A stretch of 64,000 nt of DNA from Asanoa iriomotensis (GCF_016862515.1 NZ_BONC01000030.1:35714-99713); one strand, 5' to 3'; positions 1 to 9,267 are shown, numbered from the stretch's first letter. Made by a program: numbers and translations. The notes: generated by a model not told the origin, from the sequence alone.

Positions 1-1720
1 GCGTAGCCGTCACGGCGAGGTCGGACGGCGGCAGGTCGACGACCGTGGGGTCGAACGACCCGACACCCACCGGTAGGCGGTGATCGAGCCAGCGGGGTGA
101 GGTCAACACGTTGCCCAGCCGGCCCACCCGGGGCTGGTACGCCAAGGCGGCCACGACGGCCGGGACGTCCGTACCGTTGATGTGCCGGATCAGCTTTGCC
201 AGGTCCTCTCCGACGTCGCCGAGAAGGTGGGCGAAGCGGCCCAGCATCGCGCCCGCCCGACTCGAACCGAGGTACGGCCCGAGCACAAGCAGGAAATCGC
301 CGTCACGCATCGCCGTGACCGATCGCGCCATGAGGTGCGCGTAGATCTCCACCGACGCCGGCGGACCTCCGCGCGCATCGTCGAACCCCTCGCGGTCGAG
401 TCGCGTCATCAGGGCGTCGTCGAGCACGACCTCCCGCTCGCCACGGGCCGCGGCATCGGCGACGAGCCGGGCCAGTATCCGGTCACGACGCGGGTCGTCG
501 CCGGTCGACGCCCGTCGTGGTTCGCGGCTCGGACGCTCGCCCGGGCGCCGGTACGGGGCGGGCAGGCCGAGGCCGCACTCCTCGGAGACGAGCTCGGTCA
601 GGGCGACGGCCCGGCCCGTGCCGTACCGCTCCAGGAACGCGGTGTGGTAGTCACGCAGCCACGGCTGGCCGGTCCGGCGCGGCGACAGGCGCCACAGCGC
701 CTCGGCCGCCTGCTCGATCTCGCGGGCGACCAACGCCGGGATTCCGGCGTCCACGTCGAGCACGAGGTCCACCTGGAGAGGATGGTTCGTCGGCTGCACC
801 TCGCACATCTCGGTCCGGAGCGACTCGAACGCGGGTTGCCCCTGCCCGACCGGAAGGCCGTCGTAGGCCGCGATGTCCCGTCGGATCGCGCGCAACCGGG
901 CGACCACGGGGTGACCGGGGAGCCGTTCCAGCAGGTAGCCGACCGGGTCGGCGCAGTCGAACGGCGGACGTAGGTCGGTGAGCAGGAAGCCGTGCACGAC
1001 GAGGCCGCGGATCATCGCGGCGACGGTCTCCTCGTCGACGCCCGGAAACCCGAGCCGCACCGCCGAGACGAGGGCGTGGTGCGTGATCGGAGCGACCGCC
1101 GCCCGCAGCGCGGCGTCGACGGGGGGAGTGTGACGCAGCGATACGACTCGGCGTTGTGTGTCGTTGTCGTCGACTCCCGCGTCGGACAGGTCGGTCAGCT
1201 CGATCCGTCCGCCCCGCACGGTGCCCGCCTCGTTGGCGACCAACCGGAGCCCGGTCAACACGGCCGGTTCGGTCTCCAGGCGGCTCGCCAGCGCCAGCAA
1301 CCAGCCGGCGTCGGGACGCGTGTGCGTCCGGTGGTCAAGCCCGAGCCGTGCCTGCCCGCCGGGCACGAACCGTGCGGGCGCCACGCCGGCGAACAAACCG
1401 AACGGGGTCGTGCGCGCGCCCATCCGGAGGCGGTAACGCGCGACGCTCACCGCGAGCCGGCGCAGATCCTTCACCCGCGTCGGCCGTTCGCCCGCCAGTG
1501 CGGACCGCAACGCGTCGGACAGGCTCGGGCTGGCGACCGCGATTGCCTCGCGCAGGATGGGATCGGCACTCAGGTCACGGACGCGCGCCAACCAGGCCGC
1601 CGCGTCGTCGGTGTCGACCTCGGCTCCGGTCCGGATCCCGTCACCGTGCGGGTTCCCGTACGGATGAGCCGCTGCGCGCAGCAACAGCACGTCGGCGGAC
1701 CTGAAGCGCGGTTCGGTCAC
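1..1720 (-). CDS. Lantibiotic dehydratase (LanB-type), partial at window edge
   Basis: Reading the minus strand gives about 573 uninterrupted residues that run off the left edge. The N-terminus (RSADVLLLRAAAHP) and the hallmark RTTPFGLFAGV at residues 101-111 are those of the glutamylation domain of class I lanthipeptide dehydratases, which use glutamyl-tRNA to dehydrate Ser/Thr in a precursor peptide. Full-length enzymes are roughly 1000 residues, so the elimination domain should lie outside. I chose the GTG at 1720 because GGAAAGGA sits 7 bases upstream; an ATG at 1744 overlapping the exporter stop is the alternative. It is the last visible gene of a SARP-exporter-dehydratase operon. No precursor peptide gene is visible, so the product class (lanthipeptide or related dehydrated RiPP) is inferred. 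Confidence 0.9.
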   Translation of the reverse strand, partial: MTEPRFRSADVLLLRAAAHPYGNPHGDGIRTGAEVDTDDAAAWLARVRDLSADPILREAIAVASPSLSDALRSALAGERPTRVKDLRRLAVSVARYRLRMGARTTPFGLFAGVAPARFVPGGQARLGLDHRTHTRPDAGWLLALASRLETEPAVLTGLRLVANEAGTVRGGRIELTDLSDAGVDDNDTQRRVVSLRHTPPVDAALRAAVAPITHHALVSAVRLGFPGVDEETVAAMIRGLVVHGFLLTDLRPPFDCADPVGYLLERLPGHPVVARLRAIRRDIAAYDGLPVGQGQPAFESLRTEMCEVQPTNHPLQVDLVLDVDAGIPALVAREIEQAAEALWRLSPRRTGQPWLRDYHTAFLERYGTGRAVALTELVSEECGLGLPAPYRRPGERPSREPRRASTGDDPRRDRILARLVADAAARGEREVVLDDALMTRLDREGFDDARGGPPASVEIYAHLMARSVTAMRDGDFLLVLGPYLGSSRAGAMLGRFAHLLGDVGEDLAKLIRHINGTDVPAVVAALAYQPRVGRLGNVLTSPRWLDHRLPVGVGSFDPTVVDLPPSDLAVTAT

Positions 1721-1740
1721 GGCACGTTCCTTTCCCGGGG

Positions 1741-3618
1741 TCATGTTCGGTATCCGGTGGCCTGCAGGGCGAACAGCTCCGCGTAGCGGCCACCGAGCGC
1801 GCTCAGTTCGGCGTGGGTGCCCTGTTCGACGATCTGTCCGTTGTGGAGCACGTAGATGCGGTCGGCGTGCCTGATGTTGGCCAGCCGGTGCGTGATGAGC
1901 ACGGTGATGCGGCGCGCGGCATCCCTGCGCAGGGCCGCGAACAGCGCCTGCTCGGCGCGCGCGTCGAGCGCCGCGGACGGTTCGTCGCAGATCAGCAGCG
2001 GCGCGTCCCGGAACAGCGCACGAGCCATGGCCAGGCGTTGCCACTGCCCGCCGGACAGGTCCATGCCCCCTTCGAACTGGCGCGACAGCAGCGTCTGGTA
2101 GCCGGCCGGCAGAGCGAGGATCATGTCGTGCGCGCCGGCCGCACGCGCCGCGGCGTGTGTCGCGGCCTCGTCGGGCGTGCGGTCGCTGCCGAGGCGGATG
2201 TTGCCCTCGGCGGTGAACGGCCAGTGCCAGTAGTTCTGGCTGACCATTCCCACGTGCCGCCACACCTGTCCCGGCTCGAAGCCGCCCAGCGGCAGGTCGT
2301 TCCAGCACACCGTGCCGGAGTCCGGTTGGTACAGACCGGCGATGAGCCTGGCCAGGCTCGTCTTGCCCGAACCGTTCTCACCGACCAGTGCGATCGTCTG
2401 TCCACGACGGATGGTGAACGTGACGCCGGCGAGGGCCGGAGCGGGGGTGTTCGGGTAGCGGAGCGCGGCGTCGCGGACGCTGATCCGCTCCGGCGGGCGC
2501 ATCGTCCCGACCGCGGTCACCGTGCGGACGCGGGCGCGTGCGCGGACGCAGAAGTCGGTGTAGTCCTCGAAGTAGAGTCCCTCCTCGTACACCCGGTTGA
2601 TCGTGTTGATGGCGAGGGTCGACGACTGGCGGGCGGCCTGCACGGCCAGCACGGCCGCCCCGGCCGCGGCCAGCGGCAGGGCGTGCCAGCCGACCAGTGC
2701 ACCGATCACGGCGTAGACACCGAGCGTCGCCGCGCCGGAGAGGACGCTGCCCAGCGCCCGGGCCGCGGCCTGGCGTCGCGCCACGTCCAGCTCGGCCGCG
2801 ATTTCCGTCTCCGCCGTGGCGACGTACTCGCCGAGCAGGTACCGGCGCATGGTGAGCGCGCGCAGTTCGGCCGCGGTCTCGCGCAGGGCCATGAGGTCGG
2901 CGAGCATCCACAACCGTCGCCGCCGGCTGGTGCGGGCATGGATGCTCAGGTACGACAGGCGTGCCGCGCGCAGTGCCGCCCAGAATCCCGGCACGCTGGC
3001 CAGCATGAGCGCCAGCACCAGCAGGGGATGCAGGATGAGCAGGGCGGTGGCGGCGGCCACCAGGCCGAGGGAGCCGGCGAGCAGGTCGACCGTCGCGCGC
3101 ACCAGGTGCTGCACCGACTGCGCGCCGCCCTTGCGGGCGCGTTCCAGCTCGTCGCAGAACCGCGGGTCGTCATAGGCGGCGAGGTCGACGCTGGTGGTCA
3201 GTTCGAACAGCCGGCGCTCGGCCAGGGTCAGCACCCGCGGCTCGAGCCGGGCCAGTGCCCACCCGGCGCCGAGGGTCAGCCCCGACCGCACCGCGACGGC
3301 CACGGCGACGGCGACGAGCTGTGGAAGCGCGGCGCGCAACCGGTCCGGTGTCGCACCCTCGGCCAACAGGGCCTGCAACGCGGCCCGCGTCGCCAGAAGC
3401 GCCCACGCGGTCGCCGCGCCCGCGGCAAGGTTGAGCACCGCCGCCGCTGCCGTGTCCCAGGCGCTCGCCCGCCACGCCATCGCGGCGGTTCGCGCCACGA
3501 TCACCGGCAACCGCCAGAGGACGGTGGCCAGGCGCGCCTTGACCAGTGACCGGTGATGGATCTGCCACCACCCGTCGCGTAACGCCGGCAGTCTCCTGGC
3601 GGTCGGCGCGCTAACCAC
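1741..3618 (-). CDS. ABC exporter, fused membrane and ATPase domains, of the RiPP cluster
   Basis: This 625-residue half-transporter has a membrane domain (about 35-350) followed by one ATPase domain. Visible motifs are Walker A GENGSGKTS (413-421), the Q-loop Gln461, signature LSGGQWQR (521-528), Walker B LLICDEPSAALD (541-552) and the switch His577. It has no N-terminal C39 peptidase domain, so it probably exports a modified peptide without cleaving the leader, as in class I lanthipeptide clusters. Its start overlaps the SARP stop by 8 bases and its stop nearly abuts the dehydratase start, indicating translational coupling. The cargo is inferred from this context; the domain assignment is secure. 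Confidence 0.9.
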   Translation of the reverse strand: MVSAPTARRLPALRDGWWQIHHRSLVKARLATVLWRLPVIVARTAAMAWRASAWDTAAAAVLNLAAGAATAWALLATRAALQALLAEGATPDRLRAALPQLVAVAVAVAVRSGLTLGAGWALARLEPRVLTLAERRLFELTTSVDLAAYDDPRFCDELERARKGGAQSVQHLVRATVDLLAGSLGLVAAATALLILHPLLVLALMLASVPGFWAALRAARLSYLSIHARTSRRRRLWMLADLMALRETAAELRALTMRRYLLGEYVATAETEIAAELDVARRQAAARALGSVLSGAATLGVYAVIGALVGWHALPLAAAGAAVLAVQAARQSSTLAINTINRVYEEGLYFEDYTDFCVRARARVRTVTAVGTMRPPERISVRDAALRYPNTPAPALAGVTFTIRRGQTIALVGENGSGKTSLARLIAGLYQPDSGTVCWNDLPLGGFEPGQVWRHVGMVSQNYWHWPFTAEGNIRLGSDRTPDEAATHAAARAAGAHDMILALPAGYQTLLSRQFEGGMDLSGGQWQRLAMARALFRDAPLLICDEPSAALDARAEQALFAALRRDAARRITVLITHRLANIRHADRIYVLHNGQIVEQGTHAELSALGGRYAELFALQATGYRT

Positions 3619-4402
3619 GGGAGCCTGTCAGCCAGGCGCTCAGGTCGCCGGTGGCCAGCGATGGGTCGCGGCGGAGGATGGCGCCCTGCACGCCGGCCAG
3701 CTCTGGCCCGGGTTCGAGGCCCAACTCGGCGGCGAGGAGCCGGCGCACGTCGCGGTAGGCCTCCAGCGCCTCGGCCACCCGTCCGGATCGGTAGAGCGCG
3801 AGCATGAGCTGCAGGTAGAGCCGCTCACACATGGGATCCGCCGCCACGCCGGCGCGCAGTTCGCCGACGAGTTCCTCGTTCTGGCCGAGGCGCAGCCGGG
3901 CGTCGGTCCAGTCCCGGAGCAACGACCGGTGCTGCTCCTCCAGGCATTCGACCCACTGCTCGACCTCCGGGGTGGACGGAAGGTCGGCCAGCGGCCTGCC
4001 CCGCCACAGCCGGGCCGCCTGCCCGAGCAATGCGACGCCGCGACGCAGGTCTCCGTCGCGTAGCTCCGCGCGGCCGCGGTCGGCGAGGCGGCGGTAGCGC
4101 AGGGCGTCCAGGCAGTCGTCCTCGACGTTCAGCACGTAGCCCGCCGCGCCGGTGAGGATCTTGGCTTTCGAACGGCCCGCGGTCAGGAGGCCGCGGATCG
4201 AGCAGACGTAGGTGTAGAGGTTCGCGGCGGCTGACTGCGGCGGTCGCTCACCCCACAGCTCGCGCATGATCCGGTCGGTGGAGACGGGCTGGTCGGCGTG
4301 GGCGAGCAGGACGGCCAGCACGATCTTCGGTTTCGTACGACGCAGGGTGTACGCGGAACCGCCGCTGCGCATCTGGAGGCGGCCCAACACATAGAAGTCC
4401 AC
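3611..4402 (-). CDS. Small SARP-family transcriptional activator
   Basis: This 263-residue protein consists of an N-terminal OmpR-type winged helix (about 1-95, with TDRIMRELWGERPPQSAAANLYTYV) and a bacterial transcriptional activation domain (about 100-245, ending AELGLEPGPELAGVQ), the architecture of Streptomyces antibiotic regulatory proteins. Such proteins usually activate biosynthetic genes from direct repeats near promoters. The GTG start at 4402 has AAGG about 5 bases upstream. It heads the leftward SARP-exporter-dehydratase operon with an 8-base overlap into the exporter, and faces a second, much larger SARP across a 160-base intergenic region. A cluster-specific activator role is inferred. 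Confidence 0.88.
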   Translation of the reverse strand: MDFYVLGRLQMRSGGSAYTLRRTKPKIVLAVLLAHADQPVSTDRIMRELWGERPPQSAAANLYTYVCSIRGLLTAGRSKAKILTGAAGYVLNVEDDCLDALRYRRLADRGRAELRDGDLRRGVALLGQAARLWRGRPLADLPSTPEVEQWVECLEEQHRSLLRDWTDARLRLGQNEELVGELRAGVAADPMCERLYLQLMLALYRSGRVAEALEAYRDVRRLLAAELGLEPGPELAGVQGAILRRDPSLATGDLSAWLTGSRG

Positions 4403-4562
4403 AGATACCTTGCCCTTCCGGTCGGTGCGGATGTGACGGGCGCGACATCGCTACCTACACACCGGGTACATTCAGAGCGCCCGTTCTCTTCGCGTCCTTG
4501 CGGCGTCCTTACGACGTCCTCGACGTGCGCCCGCCGGACGGGGTTAGGAGTTGACCGGTCGT

Positions 4563-7343
4563 ATGGATTTCCGCCTGCTCGGTCCGATCGAGGTATGGGC
4601 AGCCGGCAACCGGGTTCCGCTCCACGGTGCACGCCAGGAGCGCATCCTCGCCGCGCTGCTTCTCGACGCCGACCGTCCGGTGTCGATACCGCGACTGGTG
4701 GACATCGTCTGGGACGAAGGGCCACCGGCCACCGCCCGCCGTCAGGTGCAGGACGTCGTGTCCCGGCTGCGATCGGTCCTCACCGCCGCCGGCGCCCCCG
4801 CCGACACGATCCGCGCCGCGCGTGAGGCCTACCAGCTGACGCTCACCGGTCACCGGTACGACGAGCGCAGCTTCGGCGAGCTGGCGGCCCGGGCCGAGGA
4901 CCTCGGTGCGCGAGATCCCGAAGGTGCCGTCGCGCTCCTGGACGAGGCGCTGGCGCTGTGGCGCGGGGTGCCGCTGGCCGGGCTGGAGGGCGCCGGCCTG
5001 CGCGACGCGGTCACGGCGTTGAACGCCCGGCGCCTCGCGGTCGCGGAGCGGCGGTGGGAACTGGAGCTGCAGCTCGGCCGGCATGAACACGCGGCTGAGG
5101 AGTTGTCCAGCCTGCTGTCGGCTCATCCGTACCGTGAGCGGATCGCGATCCTGCTCATGGCCGCACTGGCCGGGCAGGGGCGGCGAGCCGAGGCATTGTC
5201 CGTCTATCACCAGGTTCGCCGGACATTGTCCGAGGAGCTGGGCGTCGAACCCGGCCCGGAGCTGCAGGCCGCGCACCGCGCGCTGCTGCGTGGCGACCGG
5301 GCCGAGTCGGCGGAGCCCGACCGGAGAACCGCCGCGCCGGCCGGCGGCCGATCCGGCCCGCCTGCGCAGCTTCCTGCCGGCGTGCCCTCGTTCGCCGGTC
5401 GGGCCGACGCCCTCGCCTGGCTCGACGGCCTGTTGCGGCCGGACCAGCGGGTCGGTGCGGTGTCCGGCACCGCCGGCGTCGGCAAGACCACCCTGGCCGT
5501 GCACTGGGCGCATCGGGTGTCCGACCAGTTTCCCGACGGCACGTTGTATGTCAACCTCCGCGGCTTCGACCCCGGCGGCCGGCCGCTGGATCCCGCCGAC
5601 GCGGTGCGCGACTTCCTCGAGGCGTTCGGAATTCCCGCCGGCCGCATCCCGCAGGGCCTCGATGCCCGGGCGGCGCAGTACCGCGGCCTCATCCAGGGCC
5701 GCCGGATGCTCGTCGTGTTGGACAACGCCCGCGACGCCGACCAGGTCCGCCCGCTGCTGCCCGGCACGCACACCGCTGTCGTCGTCGTCACCAGTCGCAA
5801 CCGGTTGACCGGGCTGGTCGTGGCCGACGGGGCGCGCCCGTTCCATCTCGATCTGATGTCGCCGACCGAGTCATACGACCTGCTGACCGGTCGGCTCGGC
5901 CCGGATCCGTTGTGGTGCGAGCCGGAGGTGGCGCAGCGGATCGTCACCGTGTGCACCGGGTTGCCGCTCGCGCTGGCGATCGTCGCCGCACGCGCCCAGC
6001 AGACCGGGTTCCCGCTGGCGGCGGTGGCCGCCGAGCTCGGCGGCACCAGCCGGCCACTGGACGCGCTGGACGGCGGGGACGCCACGACCCGGCTCCGGGC
6101 GGTCCTCTCGTTGTCCTACCGTGCCCTGACGCCGGCAGCCGCCCGCCTGTTCCGCCTGCTCGGCCTGCATCCGGGTGGCACGGTCGGGCTCCCTGCGGCG
6201 GCCAGCCTGGCCGGCGTACCCTCACCTGTCGCGCGCGACCTGCTGACCGAACTCACCCGCGCCTCGCTGCTCGCCGAACCCGACCCGCGTCGCTACGCAC
6301 TGCACGACCTGCTGCGCGCGTACGCCACGGAGCTCGCGTGCGACGAGGAGACCCCGAGCGCGCGGAAAGCCGCGTTCACCCGGCTTCTCGACCACTACCT
6401 GCACACCGCGATCGAGGCCGATCGTCAGCTCAGCCCGTCGCGCAAACCCTGCGCGATCCCGTTCGGCGAGCCGGCGCCGGGCACCACGGTCGGCCAGGTC
6501 GACGATCCCGTTTCGTGGTTCACGGTGGAGCGCTCCAACCTGTTGGCCGTGCTCGATGGCGCCGGCGACTCCGACGTGGCGAAGCAGGCCTGGCAGCTCG
6601 CGTGGGCGGCCGACTCCGCCCTGGAACGCCAGGGCCACTGGTCGGATCTCGCGCATGCGTGGCGCCTGGCACTCTCCATCGCGACGGCGCTGCCCGACCT
6701 GCGGGGGCAGGCGTTCGCGCAACGCCGGCTGGCCCAGGCGTGCACACTGCTCGGGCGCGACGCCGAGGCCGACGCCCACCTGGGCCAGGCGTTGCGGCTC
6801 TACGAGGACGCCGCCGACCACGCCGGTCAGGCCATCGTCCACCATTCACTGTCCTGCGTGTACGAGCAGCGGGACGACTACAAGCGGGCACTGCACCACG
6901 CCGAACACGCATTGTCGTGCGCGCTGTCGAGCGGCGACGAGAGCCAGCAGGCCCTCGCGCTCAACGCCATCGGCTGGTGCCACGCCCAACTCGGCCAGCA
7001 CGCCGAGGCGTTGGCCCACTGCCAGCGCGCCCTGCTGCTCCTGGACCCGAACGACCACCGGGCCCAGGCGGACACGTGGGACTCCATCGGCTTCGCCTGC
7101 CACCACCTCGACCGCCACGACGAGGCGGTGCACGCCTACCAGCAGGCTCTGACGCTGGCCCGCCAGGCCGGAGCCCGCCACCTCGAGGGAACCGTCCTGA
7201 CCCACCTGGGCGACACCCACCTCGCGGCGGGAGACCCCACGGCGGCCCGGGCCGTTTGGAAGCCCGCATTGGACATCCTGGCCAGCATCGACGCGACCGT
7301 CGCCGACCAGCTTCGCGACCGACTCGGTCGAGCACGGCTATGA
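4563..7343 (+). CDS. AfsR-like SARP/NB-ARC/TPR regulator
   Basis: This 926-residue protein has a winged helix and BTAD (about 1-250), an NB-ARC STAND ATPase with Walker A GTAGVGKTT (302-310) and Walker B-like RRMLVVLDNA near 380, and C-terminal tetratricopeptide repeats (about 680-920, many NAIGWCHAQLGQHAEALAHC-like units). This is the architecture of AfsR, an ATP-dependent global regulator of secondary metabolism. I prefer the ATG at 4563 over the TTG at 4551, which immediately abuts the AGGAG. It diverges from the RiPP operon, so it may control it. The ligand or phosphorylation input cannot be read from the sequence. Confidence 0.9.
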   Translation: MDFRLLGPIEVWAAGNRVPLHGARQERILAALLLDADRPVSIPRLVDIVWDEGPPATARRQVQDVVSRLRSVLTAAGAPADTIRAAREAYQLTLTGHRYDERSFGELAARAEDLGARDPEGAVALLDEALALWRGVPLAGLEGAGLRDAVTALNARRLAVAERRWELELQLGRHEHAAEELSSLLSAHPYRERIAILLMAALAGQGRRAEALSVYHQVRRTLSEELGVEPGPELQAAHRALLRGDRAESAEPDRRTAAPAGGRSGPPAQLPAGVPSFAGRADALAWLDGLLRPDQRVGAVSGTAGVGKTTLAVHWAHRVSDQFPDGTLYVNLRGFDPGGRPLDPADAVRDFLEAFGIPAGRIPQGLDARAAQYRGLIQGRRMLVVLDNARDADQVRPLLPGTHTAVVVVTSRNRLTGLVVADGARPFHLDLMSPTESYDLLTGRLGPDPLWCEPEVAQRIVTVCTGLPLALAIVAARAQQTGFPLAAVAAELGGTSRPLDALDGGDATTRLRAVLSLSYRALTPAAARLFRLLGLHPGGTVGLPAAASLAGVPSPVARDLLTELTRASLLAEPDPRRYALHDLLRAYATELACDEETPSARKAAFTRLLDHYLHTAIEADRQLSPSRKPCAIPFGEPAPGTTVGQVDDPVSWFTVERSNLLAVLDGAGDSDVAKQAWQLAWAADSALERQGHWSDLAHAWRLALSIATALPDLRGQAFAQRRLAQACTLLGRDAEADAHLGQALRLYEDAADHAGQAIVHHSLSCVYEQRDDYKRALHHAEHALSCALSSGDESQQALALNAIGWCHAQLGQHAEALAHCQRALLLLDPNDHRAQADTWDSIGFACHHLDRHDEAVHAYQQALTLARQAGARHLEGTVLTHLGDTHLAAGDPTAARAVWKPALDILASIDATVADQLRDRLGRARL

Positions 7344-7747
7344 GAGCGACCATTACAAGGGAACGTTCCGAGCCCGCACGCCGAAGTCTCAGCTCGGCAA
7401 CTGGCAGCAGTTCGCCGTCAGCCGGACCTGGCTGGTCGCCCGCGAGCGCCCGCCTGGCGGACGATGGAATTCTTCGAAGACGCCTATCGGCGGGGGCGTG
7501 TTGCGCTACTTGACCACTTGGCGCCCAGGTCATCGGCTCGGCCCACAACAGCCCGGAATACCTGGCCGAGGCCCTGGAGATCGTGGCCCGCGGCGACGTG
7601 AAGCCGATGATCGACGTGTTCCCGAAGGAGAAGGTCGGCGAGGCCTACGACCGCCTGATCCACGGCGACCTCCGCTTCCGCGGCGTCGTGACCTACTGAG
7701 CCGAGGGAGATCGGATCGCGCGAGACCCACCCACGTCGCCGCGATAG
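7344..7747 (+). other. Intergenic stretch with decayed coding remnants
   Basis: There is no intact gene in these 404 bases. In one frame just after the AfsR-like stop (about 7336-7460) the translation looks protein-like (YESDHYKGTFRARTPKSQ and WQQFAVSRTWLVA) but has no start, and the similarity is lost further on. The right part carries a dehydrogenase C-terminal fragment listed separately. This looks like genomic debris between the RiPP cluster and the LysR block. Confidence 0.5.
7514..7699 (+). pseudogene. C-terminal fragment of a zinc-type alcohol dehydrogenase
   Basis: The frame ending at TGA 7697-7699 reads VIGSAHNSPEYLAEALEIVA, then VKPMIDVFPKEKVGEAYDRL and a terminal FRGVVTY. This matches the C-terminal end of medium-chain zinc alcohol dehydrogenases. 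An in-frame TGA at 7511-7513 closes the frame upstream, so the cofactor and zinc-binding parts (about 280 residues) are gone. It is a remnant with no credible start or ribosome site, probably left by a deletion. Confidence 0.65.
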
Positions 7748-8698
7748 TCACCGGACCAGGTCTGCCTCGGGGCCGGGCAGCCAAGCGTCGGCCGGCAGGT
7801 CAAGCCAGCCGCCGGCGGTGCCGAGGTCGTGCGCGGCCTCCCGCAGGGCGGTCAGGCCCGGGTGGTCCAGGTCCGTGCGCCAGATCATGCTCCACGGGTA
7901 GACGGCGACCGGGTCCACCAGCGGCCTGACCACCGCGCCCGGCACCTCCGGTTGGCTGCTGATGGTCAGGATCGGCAGATCCCACTGCTGGATGTGGTAC
8001 GCCAGCTCGTCGATCCCACGGACGTTCGGGCGCGGTGGGGCGGGTGGTGTGCCCGTGTCGGCGAAAAGTTGCAGCATCGCCTGCTCCCACTGCGCCGACG
8101 CGTGGTCACCGCAGTGCCAGCACGCGTCGGTCTCGCGCAGCGCGGCCAGCGGCACTTCCGGCGCGCCGGCCAGCGCATGACGCTCCGGCACCAGGACCGA
8201 GATGCGCTCGTACCGGATCAGCTGGTGTTCCAAACCGCCCGGCGGCGTGCCGCTCACGCCGTGCCACCGGCCGAAGGCGACGTCCAACCGGCGTGCGGCC
8301 AGCAGCGGCAGCGACGCGTCGAGTCCACCATGGAACCGCGCGAAGAACTCGTAGCCCGACGCGCGGGACCGGGCCGCGGCCAGGACGAGGGCCGGCGTCA
8401 GGCGCTGACCGACCACGTCCACCAGCAGGGAACGACCCGAGCCGCGCAGCTCCCGCAGCGTCTCGTCGTGCAGCGCCAGGATCTGCCGCGCCCGGCCCAG
8501 CAGGTGCCGGCCCGCCGGGGTGAGGGCGACCCGCCGGCTGGTCCGGTCGAACAGCGGCGTCCCGGCCCGCTCCTCGAGCTTGCGCACGTCCCGGCTGACC
8601 GCCTGCTGTGCCATGAACAGCCGTTCGGCGGCCCGGCTGAAGTGGAGCTCTTCGGCGACCGCGACGAAATGCCGCAGCAGGCGGAGGTCGGGGTCCAT
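7748..8698 (-). CDS. LysR-family transcriptional regulator
   Basis: This 316-residue protein begins with a canonical LysR winged helix-turn-helix (1-60: LLRHFVAVAEELHFSRAAER, AQQAVSRDVRKLEERAGTPLF), followed by the periplasmic-binding-protein-like effector domain. It is divergent from the GyrI-like gene at 8791, with a 25-base near-palindrome in the 92-base gap that is a natural candidate for its binding site. The effector is unknown. LysR proteins usually repress themselves and activate the divergent neighbour, so the GyrI-like/AlkD pair is the likely target. Confidence 0.9.
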   Translation of the reverse strand: MDPDLRLLRHFVAVAEELHFSRAAERLFMAQQAVSRDVRKLEERAGTPLFDRTSRRVALTPAGRHLLGRARQILALHDETLRELRGSGRSLLVDVVGQRLTPALVLAAARSRASGYEFFARFHGGLDASLPLLAARRLDVAFGRWHGVSGTPPGGLEHQLIRYERISVLVPERHALAGAPEVPLAALRETDACWHCGDHASAQWEQAMLQLFADTGTPPAPPRPNVRGIDELAYHIQQWDLPILTISSQPEVPGAVVRPLVDPVAVYPWSMIWRTDLDHPGLTALREAAHDLGTAGGWLDLPADAWLPGPEADLVR

Positions 8699-8713
8699 CT
8701 GTGCTGTCTACCG

Positions 8714-8738
8714 GATCCACACACCTGATGTGTAGATC
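8714..8738. promoter_or_regulatory. 25-base near-palindrome, candidate LysR operator
   Basis: GATC (8714-8717) and ACACA (8719-8723) are mirrored by TGTGT (8729-8733) and GATC (8735-8738) around a five-base centre. Only one symmetric position is mismatched. It lies 16 bases from the LysR start and about 53 from the divergent gene, where autoregulatory LysR sites usually sit. Binding is inferred from symmetry and position. Confidence 0.5.
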
Positions 8739-8790
8739 GGTCGCCGACAGGTGTTGGACCGCGACCCACCGGACCGGCCACGATGAGGTC

Positions 8791-9267
8791 ATGACCGACA
8801 TCCACGTCGAACAGCGCGAACCCCAGCCGGTGCTGAGCATCCGGCAGACGATCCCGGTGGCGGAGCTGACCCAGGCCCAGGGCGCGAGCCTGCACGAGTT
8901 GTGGCAGGTCCTGCAGGACGGCGGCATCACGCCCGCCGGGGCGCCCTTCGTCCGCTACCACACGTTCGGTGACGTCGAGACCGACGTCGAGACCGGCGTG
9001 CCGGTCGCCGAGCCCGCTGACGGCACCGGCCGGGTGCGCGCGGGGGAGCTGCCGAGCGGCCGTGCCGTCCGGACCGTCCATCTTGGTGGGCACGACCGCC
9101 TCGGTGAGGCGTACAACCGGATCCAGGAATGGCTCGAAACGCACGGCACGGCGACCGGCCCGGCCTGGGAGGTCTACGAGTGGATCGACCTGGCGGTCGA
9201 GCCGGACCCGGCGGCGTGGCCGAGCCCCGCCGACTGGCGGACCCAGCTGATCCAGCCGGTCTCATGA
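8791..9267 (+). CDS. GyrI-like / effector-binding domain protein
   Basis: This 158-residue protein resembles stand-alone GyrI-like (AraC effector-binding, SRPBCC-fold) domains, with a VEQREPQPVLSIRQTIPVAE start and the conserved WEVYEWIDLAVEP segment near the C-terminus. These domains bind small hydrophobic or cationic molecules. The ATG at 8791 follows GATGAGG at good spacing. Its stop overlaps the start of the AlkD-like gene (ATGA), so the two are co-translated, and it is divergent from a LysR regulator. It may sense or sequester a DNA-damaging compound, but that is inference. Confidence 0.75.
   Translation: MTDIHVEQREPQPVLSIRQTIPVAELTQAQGASLHELWQVLQDGGITPAGAPFVRYHTFGDVETDVETGVPVAEPADGTGRVRAGELPSGRAVRTVHLGGHDRLGEAYNRIQEWLETHGTATGPAWEVYEWIDLAVEPDPAAWPSPADWRTQLIQPVS

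Noticed and set aside
1..1786. Plus-strand open frames at 182-973 and 992-1786
   Set aside because: They are antisense shadows; the minus strand reads continuously as a lantibiotic dehydratase through both.
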